A stretch of 64,000 bases of DNA. It comes from Bacteroidetes Order II. bacterium (GTDB taxonomy: Bacteria; Bacteroidota; Rhodothermia; Rhodothermales; UBA2364). Where the stretch lies: assembly GCA_016788705.1 (NCBI GenBank), contig JAEUSQ010000015.1, forward strand, positions 62,001 to 126,000, in the 5' to 3' direction. The translations under genes and the position numbers were made by a program. This document shows, piece after piece, positions 35,541 through 45,335 of the stretch. The first letter of the stretch is position 1. Each line of letters starts with the position of its first letter. Under the pieces are notes generated by a model that did no database searches, was not told where the DNA came from, and saw nothing but the letters and a program-made list of their open reading frames with translations.

Positions 35541-36839
35541 TTAGACTAAAACCCCGCGTGGATCGGCAATTGCCCCCACAAGCGCCGAGGCCGCAACTGT
35601 ATAAGCCGAAGCCAAGTACACGGAAGACTGTTTAGAACCCATCCTCCCAGGGAAATTGCGGTTGGTCGTAGAAATTACATTTTCGGTTCCATGAGTACGT
35701 CCAAACGTATCCACCGGACCACCCAGACAAGCGGCACAGGAGGCATGGGTTAGTCGGCAACCAGCCCGTTCCAGAATATCCCAAACCGACTCCCCCTCCA
35801 TCAAGGTTTCGTGCATCAATTTGGCAACATGGGTTGTGGCTGGCACACAAAACGTCGGAACAACCACTTCACGACCACGCAATACCTGCGCCGCCATAAT
35901 AAAGTCCTCCATCTTCCCGCCAGTACACGAACCAATATAGCACTGATCCAATTTTGTGCCCGCAACTTCCGAGACAAAGGCTTTGTTATCGGGACGATGC
36001 GGCTTGGCAACCATCGGCTCAAGTTTGGTGACATCAAAACGATATTCACTATGATAACGAGCATTCGGATCGGAATAGAGAGGCATAAACGGATAATCGG
36101 TCCGCGCCCGTACATACTCAAACGTTTTCTCATCTGGTGCGATAATGCCATTTTTCCCCCCTGCTTCAATCGCCATGTTGGTAAGCGTCATCCGCTCTTC
36201 GATGGAAAGGCCAAATACGGCTTCCCCATCGAACTCCATAGCACGATACGTCGCACCATCCACACCAATCTCCCCAATAATTGCCAGAATAAGGTCTTTA
36301 GCTGTTAGGTAGGAAGGCATTTCACCTTCCATAATAAAGCGCATAGACTCCGGTACTTTGACCCAAAGCTTGCCCGTTCCCATAATAAAGGCGGCATCGG
36401 TATTGCCAACACCTGTTGCAAACATTCCAAAGGCACCCGATGTACAAGTATGGCTATCCGTCCCAAACAAAACCGTACCAGGCCGGTTGAAGCCTTCTTC
36501 GGCCAGCGCCATATGGCAAACCCCTTTATAACGATCTGAACCCACATCGTAATAATGCGGCAATGCCTGTTCGGCAACAAATTCCCGCAACAGCACAACG
36601 TTCCGATTGGCATGTTTGTCGGACGTAAAAATATAGTGATCTGGGATAATGACCAACTTTTCTTTGTCCCACACTTTTGCATGTTCGCCAAATTCGCGCT
36701 TAAATATCTGAGCAGCAGGAGGCCCACATACGTCATGTGTCATTAAAATATCAACATTAACCCAGATATTTTCTCCAGGGGAAACCCGATCACGGCCAGC
36801 AGATCGGGCCAGAATTTTTTCGGTTATGGTCATAGACAT
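35541..36839 (-). CDS. leuC: 3-isopropylmalate dehydratase large subunit
   Basis: LeuC is the [4Fe-4S] aconitase-fold subunit of isopropylmalate isomerase. The cluster cysteines are in CYIGSCTGGKMEDF and in the later CAACLGG; upstream, FGTDSHTCTSGAFG supplies the third. From the ATG at 36839 (MSMTITEKILARSAG) the protein is 432 aa, the short form seen in archaea and Thermus-type enzymes rather than the ~466-aa E. coli form. A frame open 22 codons further upstream adds no family sequence. That short class also includes homoaconitases, but the leuA/leuB context settles the role. It follows the small membrane protein by 29 nt. Confidence 0.94.
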   Translation of the reverse strand: MSMTITEKILARSAGRDRVSPGENIWVNVDILMTHDVCGPPAAQIFKREFGEHAKVWDKEKLVIIPDHYIFTSDKHANRNVVLLREFVAEQALPHYYDVGSDRYKGVCHMALAEEGFNRPGTVLFGTDSHTCTSGAFGMFATGVGNTDAAFIMGTGKLWVKVPESMRFIMEGEMPSYLTAKDLILAIIGEIGVDGATYRAMEFDGEAVFGLSIEERMTLTNMAIEAGGKNGIIAPDEKTFEYVRARTDYPFMPLYSDPNARYHSEYRFDVTKLEPMVAKPHRPDNKAFVSEVAGTKLDQCYIGSCTGGKMEDFIMAAQVLRGREVVVPTFCVPATTHVAKLMHETLMEGESVWDILERAGCRLTHASCAACLGGPVDTFGRTHGTENVISTTNRNFPGRMGSKQSSVYLASAYTVAASALVGAIADPRGVLV

Positions 36840-36868
36840 AAAAAACCTATTTGCGGTTAAACAATTGC

Positions 36869-37318
36869 TCAATTTTCGGTTTTGTTTATTCGGTATCGGA
36901 ACCAAGCCGCAACGCCCAGCCCGAGTACAGAAGCGATGGTTTGTGCACCATAAGCAAACATAATCATAATTACCAGACTAAAACTTTCGATCATCGTAGT
37001 GACAAAAGAGGTAATAATTTTTCCCGGATAATAGCGACTTTTCGGATATTCGACAGAAAAATCAAAGATATATTGCAGGCCAATACCGCCGGCTATAATC
37101 ATGATTGCCAAAAGGCCACACAAAATCCAGTACATTCTTTCCGGGCCACTACCCACCACCATCAAAGCGACCATCAACCAATAGGGCAAGGTCGCAACAA
37201 ACAAATCTGAAATCATCCCCCAATCTGCGGTGCGCGTACTGAGGAACCAGATGCTGTACCCATTAACAGCCATCCCGACGAACGCCAACAAGAGCGCACT
37301 CTTTTTTCCCGATGTCAT
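36869..37318 (-). CDS. Small membrane protein within the leu cluster
   Basis: The 149-aa product (start ATG at 37318) has four hydrophobic segments at about residues 8-25, 38-55, 60-82 and 105-135. It has no recognisable motif. It sits between leuA (46 nt upstream) and leuC (29 nt downstream) on the same strand, so it must be co-transcribed with both. A longer frame from 37459 overlaps the end of leuA and was not used. A transport or regulatory link to leucine synthesis is possible from position alone; there is no sequence support. Confidence 0.75.
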   Translation of the reverse strand: MTSGKKSALLLAFVGMAVNGYSIWFLSTRTADWGMISDLFVATLPYWLMVALMVVGSGPERMYWILCGLLAIMIIAGGIGLQYIFDFSVEYPKSRYYPGKIITSFVTTMIESFSLVIMIMFAYGAQTIASVLGLGVAAWFRYRINKTEN

Positions 37319-37364
37319 CTTAAAACGGTTGGGGACGGATGAAGCGCCGCCCCATCCATCTGGT

Positions 37365-38966
37365 TTAAACTTGAGCGTCCACTTCCACTTTTTCGCGGAT
37401 GGAATGACGTACCATGTCTTGGCTGTCCCGAAACGCTTCGACATGGTTGATGGCATCAATATACGCCAATGCCGATGCCAGTAATGTGTTCATATTCCGT
37501 GCAGCACCTTTAAACGTGCGGTCTTGAAATTCAATTTCCACATCCACCTCCCCAACAGCATCTTGTCCTTCGGAAAGTGCACGAATGTGATACCCCATCA
37601 GTTTGTACCCATGCTCCATACAATGGTCAATGGCCCGATAAATGGCATCAATAGGCCCATCTCCGGTGGCGGTATGTTCTTTTTTATGACCTGTTCGGGC
37701 AAAGTGAATCCTTACGGTTGCTAAATTGGGTTTTCCAGTTTCAACATGTACTTGGAGGTGCTCCAAGAGAACATAGGTTTCTGAACTATCGGACTCTAAG
37801 GTCTTCATCATCAGAACCAAGTCTTCGTCGTAAATGTGCTTTTTCTGGTCGGCAATATCAAGAAAGCGTCGGTAAAGATCATCTTTCAGATCAGTCGTCA
37901 CCGAGAATCCCAGTGTTTGTATCCGCGAGAAGAAGCCATGTCGTCCGGAGTGGCGTCCCAAAGAAATCTGGCGATTGGTGTCTTGCCCCACATCTTCGGC
38001 ACGCATGATTTCATAGGTATCCCGTCTTTTCAGCACGCCATCTTGGTGAATGCCTGCTTCATGGCTGAAGGCATTTTTACCAACAATGGCTTTGTTTGGC
38101 TGCACACTAAACCCCGAATACGTCGAAACTAATTTGCTTAACCCCATCAGCATCGGAGAATTCACCCGAGAGTCAACGCCAAAAATACTTTGACGCACCC
38201 GCAATGCCATCACAATTTCTTCTAAAGCGGCATTTCCGGCCCGCTCGCCAATCCCATTGATGGTACACTCCACTTGTCTGGCCCCTGCCTGAACACCAGC
38301 TAGAGAATTGGCAACAGCAAGCCCCAAATCGTTATGGCAATGGGTAGAAAAAATGACATCCGACCTGCCGTTTGCAGCCTTCATGCACGCTTGTATGAGG
38401 TCTGCATATTCGTTAGGGAGACAAAATCCGGTGGTATCGGGAATATTAATGGTCGTTGCTCCGGCTTCAATCACTGCCGCAATCACCTCTTGCAGATAGG
38501 CCACCGGTGTTCGTCCAGCGTCTTCGGCGCTAAACTCCACATCATTCGTAAAGGTTTTGGCGTATTGTACTGCTTCGATTGCTTTTTGCAGGACTGTTTT
38601 TCGCTTGTCTTCTAATGTAACACCGTACTTGACATCGGCAAACTTCCCTTCGATGTGAATATCACTGGTGCCGATAAAGGTATGAATCCGTGTTTTTGCT
38701 CCGCCAGCAAGTGCTTTTGCGGCTTCGCGAATGTCCAACTCCACCGCACGCGCCAACGCCGCAACGGTTGGCCCATGAACTTCCTGCACCACCCGTTGCA
38801 CACCTTCAAATTGAACAGGGGATGACACGGGGAACCCGGCCTCGATAACATCCACCCCCAAAGCAGCCAGTTGGTGTGCAATGTGTAGTTTTTCCGGGAT
38901 GGTCATAGATGCACCCGGCGCTTGTTCTCCATCACGCAGGGTGGTATCAAAAATAGTGATACACAT
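37365..38966 (-). CDS. leuA: 2-isopropylmalate synthase
   Basis: LeuA condenses acetyl-CoA with 2-ketoisovalerate, the committed step to leucine. The HMGL-like TIM barrel starts TIFDTTLRDGEQAPGASM (residues ~4-21). The metal-binding HCHNDLGLAVANSL and GIGERAGNAALEE follow. The C-terminal ~130 residues form the LeuA dimer/regulatory domain that binds leucine for feedback inhibition. The length of 533 aa is slightly above the common 510-520. A 284-nt gap separates it from leuB and contains a terminator-like hairpin about 40 nt upstream of the start. It is followed by a membrane protein and leuC. Confidence 0.96.
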   Translation of the reverse strand: MCITIFDTTLRDGEQAPGASMTIPEKLHIAHQLAALGVDVIEAGFPVSSPVQFEGVQRVVQEVHGPTVAALARAVELDIREAAKALAGGAKTRIHTFIGTSDIHIEGKFADVKYGVTLEDKRKTVLQKAIEAVQYAKTFTNDVEFSAEDAGRTPVAYLQEVIAAVIEAGATTINIPDTTGFCLPNEYADLIQACMKAANGRSDVIFSTHCHNDLGLAVANSLAGVQAGARQVECTINGIGERAGNAALEEIVMALRVRQSIFGVDSRVNSPMLMGLSKLVSTYSGFSVQPNKAIVGKNAFSHEAGIHQDGVLKRRDTYEIMRAEDVGQDTNRQISLGRHSGRHGFFSRIQTLGFSVTTDLKDDLYRRFLDIADQKKHIYDEDLVLMMKTLESDSSETYVLLEHLQVHVETGKPNLATVRIHFARTGHKKEHTATGDGPIDAIYRAIDHCMEHGYKLMGYHIRALSEGQDAVGEVDVEIEFQDRTFKGAARNMNTLLASALAYIDAINHVEAFRDSQDMVRHSIREKVEVDAQV

Positions 38967-39002
38967 ATATTTATGTTACTTATTGGAAAAAAACGACTTA
39001 GA

Positions 39003-39062
39003 AAAAAGAACCGCCAGCTTGAAGGGTGAAATCACCAAAAGGAATAGGGCATCAGGCTGGCG
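39003..39062 (-). terminator. Terminator-like hairpin upstream of leuA (possible attenuator)
   Basis: On the minus strand a perfect 7-bp stem CGCCAGC / GCTGGCG encloses a 37-nt loop containing a GGTG/CACC inner hairpin, and is followed by GTTCTTTTTT. It lies between leuB and leuA, ending about 37 nt before the leuA start. It could end the ilv-leuB transcript or be part of a leu attenuator. Confidence 0.5.
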
Positions 39063-39145
39063 CACGGAAGTCGTAGGCCAAGCAAGACAAAAACAAGAAA
39101 GGACAGGCCAAAAGGGCCTTGATACATTGCTGGGTCGGTCTTCAT
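39032..39145 (-). CDS. Candidate leucine-rich leader peptide upstream of leuA
   Basis: A 37-codon frame from the ATG at 39145 encodes a peptide with seven Leu and two Val residues, clustered in LSFLVFVLLGLRL. It ends in a TGA inside the loop of the terminator-like hairpin 39003-39062. Leucine-rich leaders ahead of leuA are a known regulatory device. Here the 5' arm of the hairpin lies within the last codons, so a ribosome finishing the peptide would block the hairpin, the reverse of the classical arrangement. No Shine-Dalgarno sequence is seen. It may be chance. Confidence 0.25.
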   Translation of the reverse strand: MKTDPAMYQGPFGLSFLVFVLLGLRLPCASLMPYSFW

Positions 39146-39250
39146 CACACGAACCAAATTGGTGGGCGGTAGCAACAAGACATTGCCCCGTAAGTACCCA
39201 AGCTAAGAAAACAAATCGTTTAATCGTAAGAATTGGAGATTAAGGTTGCA

Positions 39251-40324
39251 TCAACCGAACTGAAGTCGTTTCACCACTTCATCTCCAAAAGCAGACGTAG
39301 TAAGTGGTAAAATCGGACCTGTTGCCAAATCGGCTGTCAAAAAACCATCCAATTGTGTTTTTGAGACTGCAAGACGAATAGCGGTTGCGGCGGCATTTTC
39401 GCCCAGAAAATCCAACATCATGGCTGCGCTGAGTATGGTAGCAACTGGGTTTGCAATCCCTTTTCCGACAATATCGGGTGCGGAACCATGAATTGGTTCA
39501 AACAAGCCACTCGATTCACCGATGCTGGCCGAGGGTAACATTCCAAGAGAACCAGGCAATACCGCAGAGGCATCGCTCAGAATATCTCCAAAAAGATTTC
39601 CGGTGAGGATTACATCAAACTGACGTGGATTCAAGATCAATTGCATCGCTGCATTATCCACGTACATGTGCTCTAACTGAACATCCTCGAACTCGGCATC
39701 ACGTATGTCCTGGACCACTTCTCGCCAAAGTTGCGAAACCGCCAAAACATTTGCTTTATCCACCGATGTCACCTTATTTCTGCGGTCACGGGCATACCGG
39801 AAGGCGATACGGGCAATGCGTTCGATCTCTGGACGGGTATAACGCATCGTACTCACCCCTTCAAAATCGTTTCGGTAAGAAGGCGTACCAAAATAGATCC
39901 CTCCCACCAATTCCCGAACTACCAACAAATTGGTTCCCGCCACTTTCTCCGGGCGCAAAGGGGAACGCACCGCCTGAACCTCATCCACAGCGACAGGACG
40001 AAGGTTTGCAAATACGTCTAGGGCCTTTCGCATGGTCAATAGGCCCGTTTCGGGGCGAAGTTCCTTTGGCAAACCGTCATATTGGGGGCCACCCACTGCG
40101 CCTAACAAGACGGCATCGGCGCGTTTGCAAGACTCATGCGTCTGGTCTGGATAGGGGCTACCAAGATCATCTACCGCCGCCCCACCGATGAGTGCCGACT
40201 CGAACAAAATCCCAAAATCAAACAACTCCGAAACACGGGTCAATACTTTTACGGCTTCGGCCACCACTTCAGGGCCAATCCCGTCTCCAGATAAAAGCGT
40301 AATATTATAGGTGGAGGGTTTCAC
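39251..40324 (-). CDS. leuB: 3-isopropylmalate dehydrogenase
   Basis: LeuB oxidatively decarboxylates 3-isopropylmalate with NAD+ to 2-ketoisocaproate. The N-terminal ITLLSGDGIGPEVVAEAV, the substrate-binding RPETGLLTMRKALDVFANLRP and the metal site NLFGDILSDASAVLPGSLG are all present, followed by EPIHGSAPDIVGKGIANP. The length of 357 aa is normal. It lies 29 nt downstream of the DinB-like gene and 284 nt before leuA. Confidence 0.97.
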   Translation of the reverse strand: MKPSTYNITLLSGDGIGPEVVAEAVKVLTRVSELFDFGILFESALIGGAAVDDLGSPYPDQTHESCKRADAVLLGAVGGPQYDGLPKELRPETGLLTMRKALDVFANLRPVAVDEVQAVRSPLRPEKVAGTNLLVVRELVGGIYFGTPSYRNDFEGVSTMRYTRPEIERIARIAFRYARDRRNKVTSVDKANVLAVSQLWREVVQDIRDAEFEDVQLEHMYVDNAAMQLILNPRQFDVILTGNLFGDILSDASAVLPGSLGMLPSASIGESSGLFEPIHGSAPDIVGKGIANPVATILSAAMMLDFLGENAAATAIRLAVSKTQLDGFLTADLATGPILPLTTSAFGDEVVKRLQFG

Positions 40325-40353
40325 GTAGCGTAAGGTTTTATAAGGTGTAATAT

Positions 40354-40875
40354 TTAATCAGTCTTTACCCGATCATTCAGCGTTGGCTCGGTATAAAATG
40401 CCATATCCACATCCCTAAGCATTTTCGTCCAGAATACAATTTGTCCTGTGTGATAAGAAAAATGCTGGGTGACATGAATCATTATACCTGTAACGCTCCA
40501 GTCATTCCTTCCCTGCACCGCCCGTTTACAATACAGTTCATCCGGGTTTAATGATTTCATTTCGGCCACAGCTTCGGCAACGGTTTCAGTGAGTGCATCC
40601 AGTAACTGCGTTTTTGACATGCCTCCTCCGGCATTAAACTCAAAGGAGCGATCTCGTAGATCCGGCCTCCCAGCCAAACCAGAGAGCACATATTGTCGGA
40701 TATTGCCTACAAGATGTAACAATTGGTTACCCACCGCATTCGAGTTGCCGGAAGGTTTTGTCCAAATTTCTGTCTCATCCATCAATGCCAGACAGGCACG
40801 GATTTTGGAGAGATTTTCCTCAAAATACTGGATACACTCAGCGGCAATAAGTTGTATGTCCATGCGCGAAAACAT
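40354..40875 (-). CDS. DinB/DUF1572-family four-helix protein
   Basis: The 173-aa protein fits the DinB superfamily of four-helix-bundle metalloproteins. Candidate metal-ligand histidines are in LLHLVGNIRQYV (residue ~54) and HVTQHFSYHTGQI (residues ~134-142), spaced as in the family. Members include bacillithiol S-transferase and other thiol-handling enzymes; many are uncharacterised and damage-inducible. It lies between ilvC (hairpin in the 37-nt gap) and leuB and must be co-transcribed with the pathway. Why it is there is unknown. Confidence 0.82.
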   Translation of the reverse strand: MFSRMDIQLIAAECIQYFEENLSKIRACLALMDETEIWTKPSGNSNAVGNQLLHLVGNIRQYVLSGLAGRPDLRDRSFEFNAGGGMSKTQLLDALTETVAEAVAEMKSLNPDELYCKRAVQGRNDWSVTGIMIHVTQHFSYHTGQIVFWTKMLRDVDMAFYTEPTLNDRVKTD

Positions 40876-40879
40876 AAGA

Positions 40880-40907
40880 AGAGGGCCAGAAATTACCCCG
40901 ACCCTCT
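40880..40907 (-). other. Intercistronic hairpin between ilvC and the DinB-like gene
   Basis: An 8-bp stem (AGAGGGTC / GGCCCTCT with one T-G pair) with a 12-nt loop lies between the ilvC stop and the next start. It is followed only by TCTT, so it is a poor terminator. It may attenuate or mark mRNA processing and set the ratio of ilvC to downstream leu products. Confidence 0.35.
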
Positions 40908-40912
40908 AAAAA

Positions 40913-41995
<1,083 letters not shown>

Positions 41996-42009
41996 TTATG
42001 GCGAACAAC

Positions 42010-42585
42010 TCAATCACCGTGAATGAGAGGACGGGCCAAGGCTACCCTACCGCTTCGGGCCACATCCAAAATGCCATAAGGCCCCAATATATGAATAAGG
42101 GCTTTAATTTTTTTTGTAGGGCCGATCACTTCAAACATCAACGTTTCGGGCGTAATGTCCACTACTTTTCCTTCAAACATTTCGAGGGTATCCCGTAGTT
42201 CGCTGCGTTGATGAGCCAATGCCCGTACCCGGATGAGGCAAATTTCACGCTCCACATAGTCCGCATCGTTTAGGTCTGTCACCTCCAACGTTTCAACAAG
42301 CCGATTCAGTTGACGGAGAATCTGCCGGATTACTTTGGTATTTCCGCTGGTGGCTAACGTGAGCCGAGAAACACTTGGATCTTCGGTTTCACCAACAGCA
42401 ACACTTTCCAAATTAAAGCCCCGTGCCGCAAACATATTCAGTACACGGTTCAAAGATCCAGATTGGTTTTCCAGCAATACACTGATAATATGGCGTTGCA
42501 CCAATGTTTCATCACCCGGATTAATGGGGAGTCCGTCTGCCTTTTTACGGTATATCTGCTGGGGGGTTAAAGTCTTGGTGGACAT
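42010..42585 (-). CDS. ilvN: Acetolactate synthase small (regulatory) subunit
   Basis: The 191-aa protein starts with an ACT domain (about residues 29-105, HIISVLLENQSGSLNRVLNMF and GFNLESVAVGETED). A second ACT-like C-terminal domain follows (DITPETLMFEVIGPTKKI). This is the IlvH/IlvN regulatory subunit that binds valine and stimulates the catalytic subunit. It follows ilvB by 33 nt. The N-terminal ~25 residues (TLTPQQIYRKKADG) are an extension beyond the usual start. Confidence 0.94.
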   Translation of the reverse strand: MSTKTLTPQQIYRKKADGLPINPGDETLVQRHIISVLLENQSGSLNRVLNMFAARGFNLESVAVGETEDPSVSRLTLATSGNTKVIRQILRQLNRLVETLEVTDLNDADYVEREICLIRVRALAHQRSELRDTLEMFEGKVVDITPETLMFEVIGPTKKIKALIHILGPYGILDVARSGRVALARPLIHGD

Positions 42586-42618
42586 AGGTTTATGTTTTAA
42601 TGGATTAAGGCAAACAAA

Positions 42619-44385
42619 TCAGACAAAACTATCGGGGGTCATCCGTTTCGTGATCATCTCATCGGTCGAAGCACCAGAAGGAACCATCGGAAACACCATT
42701 TCTTCCTTCACCACCTTAAATTCCATCAATACGGGGCCATCGTGTGCAAAGGCTTCATCGAGCGTTTTTTGTACATCGGCAACATTTTCGCAATACAAGC
42801 CCTTTATACGGAATGCTTCGGCCAATTTTACATAATCCGGATTGGAGCCAGAAAGATCGGTATGGCTGTATCGGCTTTCATGGAATAATTCCTGCCACTG
42901 ACGGACCATTCCAAGAAAATTATTATTGAAAATGATGATTTTTACGGGCAGGTTGTACTGCGAGATCACCCCCAATTCTTGGGCATTCATCAAGAAACCA
43001 CCATCCCCGTTAATCGAGACCACGGGACGTGTTTGTTGTCCGAAGGAAGCTCCCATGGCAGCTGGTAACGAGAACCCCATGGTTCCCAATCCGCCCGAAG
43101 TAATATGGGTACGAGGATAGACGTATTTAAAAAATTGTGCGCCCCACATTTGGTTTTGGCCGACGTCTGTGATCACAACGGCATCTCCCTGGGTTTTCTC
43201 CCACAACAAATCCAAGATATATTGTGGCCGAAGTTGTCCGTCTTTATCATAACCCAATGGACATTCTTGTTTCCATTGTGCAATCTGCTCAAGCCATGCC
43301 GAGGTGTCTTTTTTGCCAACCAGAGGCAATAATTGCTGTAACACCCTTTTCACATCCCCCACAACCGCACAATCCACATAAACATTTTTAGAAATACAGG
43401 AAGGGTCAATATCCATGTGAATGATTTTTGCATGGGGCGCCCAAGATTCTAATTTCCCTGTCACACGGTCATCAAACCGTGCTCCAACGGCAATCAGCAA
43501 ATCCGCATGTTGAACTGCCTGATTGGCATACCATGTCCCATGCATTCCTAACATATGTAGCGAAAGCTCATCGGTCACGGGGAACGCTCCGATGCCATGC
43601 AAGGTAGTCGTCACCGGAATCTGGGTTTTTCTGGCCAGTTCTGCCAATTCTTCGGCTGCGCCCGAAAACAAACATCCCCCACCCACATACAACAAGGGCT
43701 TGCTTGCGGCCATGATCATATCGGCAGCCTGTTGGACTTTTGCTTTGGATGGCTGCATTGGAACATGATACCCCCGGATGTCAATACTTTCTGGAATCTG
43801 AAGCGGTGCCTTGGCCAGTAGAACGTCTTTAGGGATATCTACCAGAACGGGTCCTGGACGTCCGGACTGGGCGATATGAAAGGCTTCACGCACCACCCTT
43901 GAAAGATCCCGCACATCCCGCACCAAATAATTATGTTTGGTGATGGTTCGGGTAATCCCCACAATATCCGCCTCTTGAAAAGCGTCATTTCCAATTAGAT
44001 GTGTAGGAACCTGTCCTGTAATAACGACAATCGGCACGGAGTCCATATAAGCATCTGCAATTCCAGTCACGGTATTGGTTGCCCCCGGCCCACTGGTGGC
44101 CAGCATCACCCCTACTTTCCCCGTGGCCTTGGCATATCCTTCTGCGGCATGGGTCCCACCTTGCTCGTGTCGCACCAAAATATGCTTAAACGAAGGCTGA
44201 ATCCGGCTGAGCTCATCATAAAGAGTAATAATAGCACCTCCTGGATGGCCGAAAATAACTTCTACCCCTTCATATTCTAAAGTTCGAATAAGAATCTCGG
44301 AACCAGTAACTGTCGGGGGCTGGATTGTTACCATTTCGTCGGGAATTGCATCACCGGCGGTATCTGGGATATTCTGCGTGGTCAT
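42619..44385 (-). CDS. ilvB: Acetolactate synthase large (catalytic) subunit
   Basis: This 588-aa thiamine-diphosphate enzyme makes acetolactate or acetohydroxybutyrate, the first common step of Val/Leu/Ile synthesis. Domains: N-terminal TPP-binding with EVIFGHPGGAIITLYDEL (catalytic Glu in RHEQGGTHAAEG), central FAD-binding region, and C-terminal TPP domain with SINGDGGFLMNAQELG and NNNFLGMVRQWQ. It is the first gene of the minus-strand branched-chain block. It is preceded by a 418-nt untranslated region with alternative hairpins just before the start. Confidence 0.96.
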   Translation of the reverse strand: MTTQNIPDTAGDAIPDEMVTIQPPTVTGSEILIRTLEYEGVEVIFGHPGGAIITLYDELSRIQPSFKHILVRHEQGGTHAAEGYAKATGKVGVMLATSGPGATNTVTGIADAYMDSVPIVVITGQVPTHLIGNDAFQEADIVGITRTITKHNYLVRDVRDLSRVVREAFHIAQSGRPGPVLVDIPKDVLLAKAPLQIPESIDIRGYHVPMQPSKAKVQQAADMIMAASKPLLYVGGGCLFSGAAEELAELARKTQIPVTTTLHGIGAFPVTDELSLHMLGMHGTWYANQAVQHADLLIAVGARFDDRVTGKLESWAPHAKIIHMDIDPSCISKNVYVDCAVVGDVKRVLQQLLPLVGKKDTSAWLEQIAQWKQECPLGYDKDGQLRPQYILDLLWEKTQGDAVVITDVGQNQMWGAQFFKYVYPRTHITSGGLGTMGFSLPAAMGASFGQQTRPVVSINGDGGFLMNAQELGVISQYNLPVKIIIFNNNFLGMVRQWQELFHESRYSHTDLSGSNPDYVKLAEAFRIKGLYCENVADVQKTLDEAFAHDGPVLMEFKVVKEEMVFPMVPSGASTDEMITKRMTPDSFV

Positions 44386-44803
44386 AAGATTGGGGTTATA
44401 GTGGTCTTAAAAAAGCAAGTTGCTTATTTTAAGGATTTTGTTTTTGAAGCAACAAATTTTTAGCCAGATCAAGGATGGACGATTCATTTCAGAACCAAAT
44501 CCGGTCAGAACCTTTAGGCAAAGAAGGTAGCATCCATACAAGACGAACTTGCCTCTGAGGTTGGGGACGTGCCATTAAATAAACAAACTTTATTGAACAA
44601 ATAAAACCTAAAGAACAACGGCTCAGCAAGGGATTTAGGATAAATAAATGAAGCAAAAAAGAGACTGGGTTACAAAAATAACATAAAAGCGCTTTCAATA
44701 CTTAATTAAATAAGAACATATGCACATTAACCAAAAAAACAAAAGAAGATACCTGCGACGTTTGGCTTTACCCCTAAAAAAACAAGTCAATATTCACATC
44801 ATT
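44386..44803 (-). promoter_or_regulatory. Leader region of ilvB with alternative hairpins
   Basis: This 418-nt gap separates the GNAT gene from ilvB. Near its downstream end two exclusive pairings use the same strand: GTTGCTT with AAGCAAC (44419-44453), or AAGCAA with TTGCTT (44413-44425) followed by a T-run. The second is a weak terminator 28 nt before the ATG, so switching between them could attenuate ilvB. The rest is T-rich on the coding strand and holds a 69-codon frame (44489-44698) that I do not trust. No T-box or other riboswitch was recognised. Confidence 0.35.
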
Positions 44804-45277
44804 TTATAATTCAATGACCGATTGAATCGCGAATTCGACCGCATTTTGCTGTTTCCAGAAGGATTGGGCTTCCGCATTGCGTGAAGAGGCAATTAAGCCA
44901 ATGCGTTCGCTTCCAATTTCCACAGCCCACTCTTTTACTTGATCTACCAAGGCTTTACCGATCCCAAGCCCTCGATATGCTGTATCAACATAAATCTCTT
45001 GAATAAAAACTTCTCCTGGCGGTTCAAAAATGGTAGAAGTAACGGCATAATGGGCTGCGATGTACCCTACGATTCCCTTTTCCTCGACGGCAACCCACAT
45101 CTTATGATCGGCTTCATAGAGCCAGTCGGAAAAACTATTACGCCAGCGATCTGTTGCATCCGGTGCAAGCCTAAAGCGGGTATCCAACGACTGGTGTAGC
45201 CGCATAAGCGACCTCCAAAGTCGTTCAATTTCATCTCGATGTTCTCGTTTGGCTTGTATAATCGTAAAATGTGCCAT
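44804..45277 (-). CDS. GNAT N-acetyltransferase
   Basis: The 157-aa protein begins MAHFTIIQAKREHRDEIERLW and contains the acetyl-CoA-binding motif VDTAYRGLGIGKALVDQV. It ends with an ASSRNAEAQSFWKQQNAVEFA segment, which is a standard GNAT fold layout. The substrate is unknown. It is the last gene of the SAM-riboswitch-headed unit, 58 nt after asd, so its product may acetylate something linked to methionine metabolism, though position is the only reason. I used the ATG at 45277; an upstream start at 45301 adds eight hydrophobic residues. Confidence 0.85.
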   Translation of the reverse strand: MAHFTIIQAKREHRDEIERLWRSLMRLHQSLDTRFRLAPDATDRWRNSFSDWLYEADHKMWVAVEEKGIVGYIAAHYAVTSTIFEPPGEVFIQEIYVDTAYRGLGIGKALVDQVKEWAVEIGSERIGLIASSRNAEAQSFWKQQNAVEFAIQSVIEL

Positions 45278-45335
45278 GGATACCCAAAATAGAAGGGGCA
45301 CACCTGTTGATGCACCCCAATTTAAAAGGCGCTTT

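Noticed and set aside
44489-44698. A 69-codon frame upstream of ilvB as a leader peptide
   Set aside because: Its Leu/Phe content follows from T-rich DNA, it starts with TTG, and no branched-chain codon run lies next to the hairpins.
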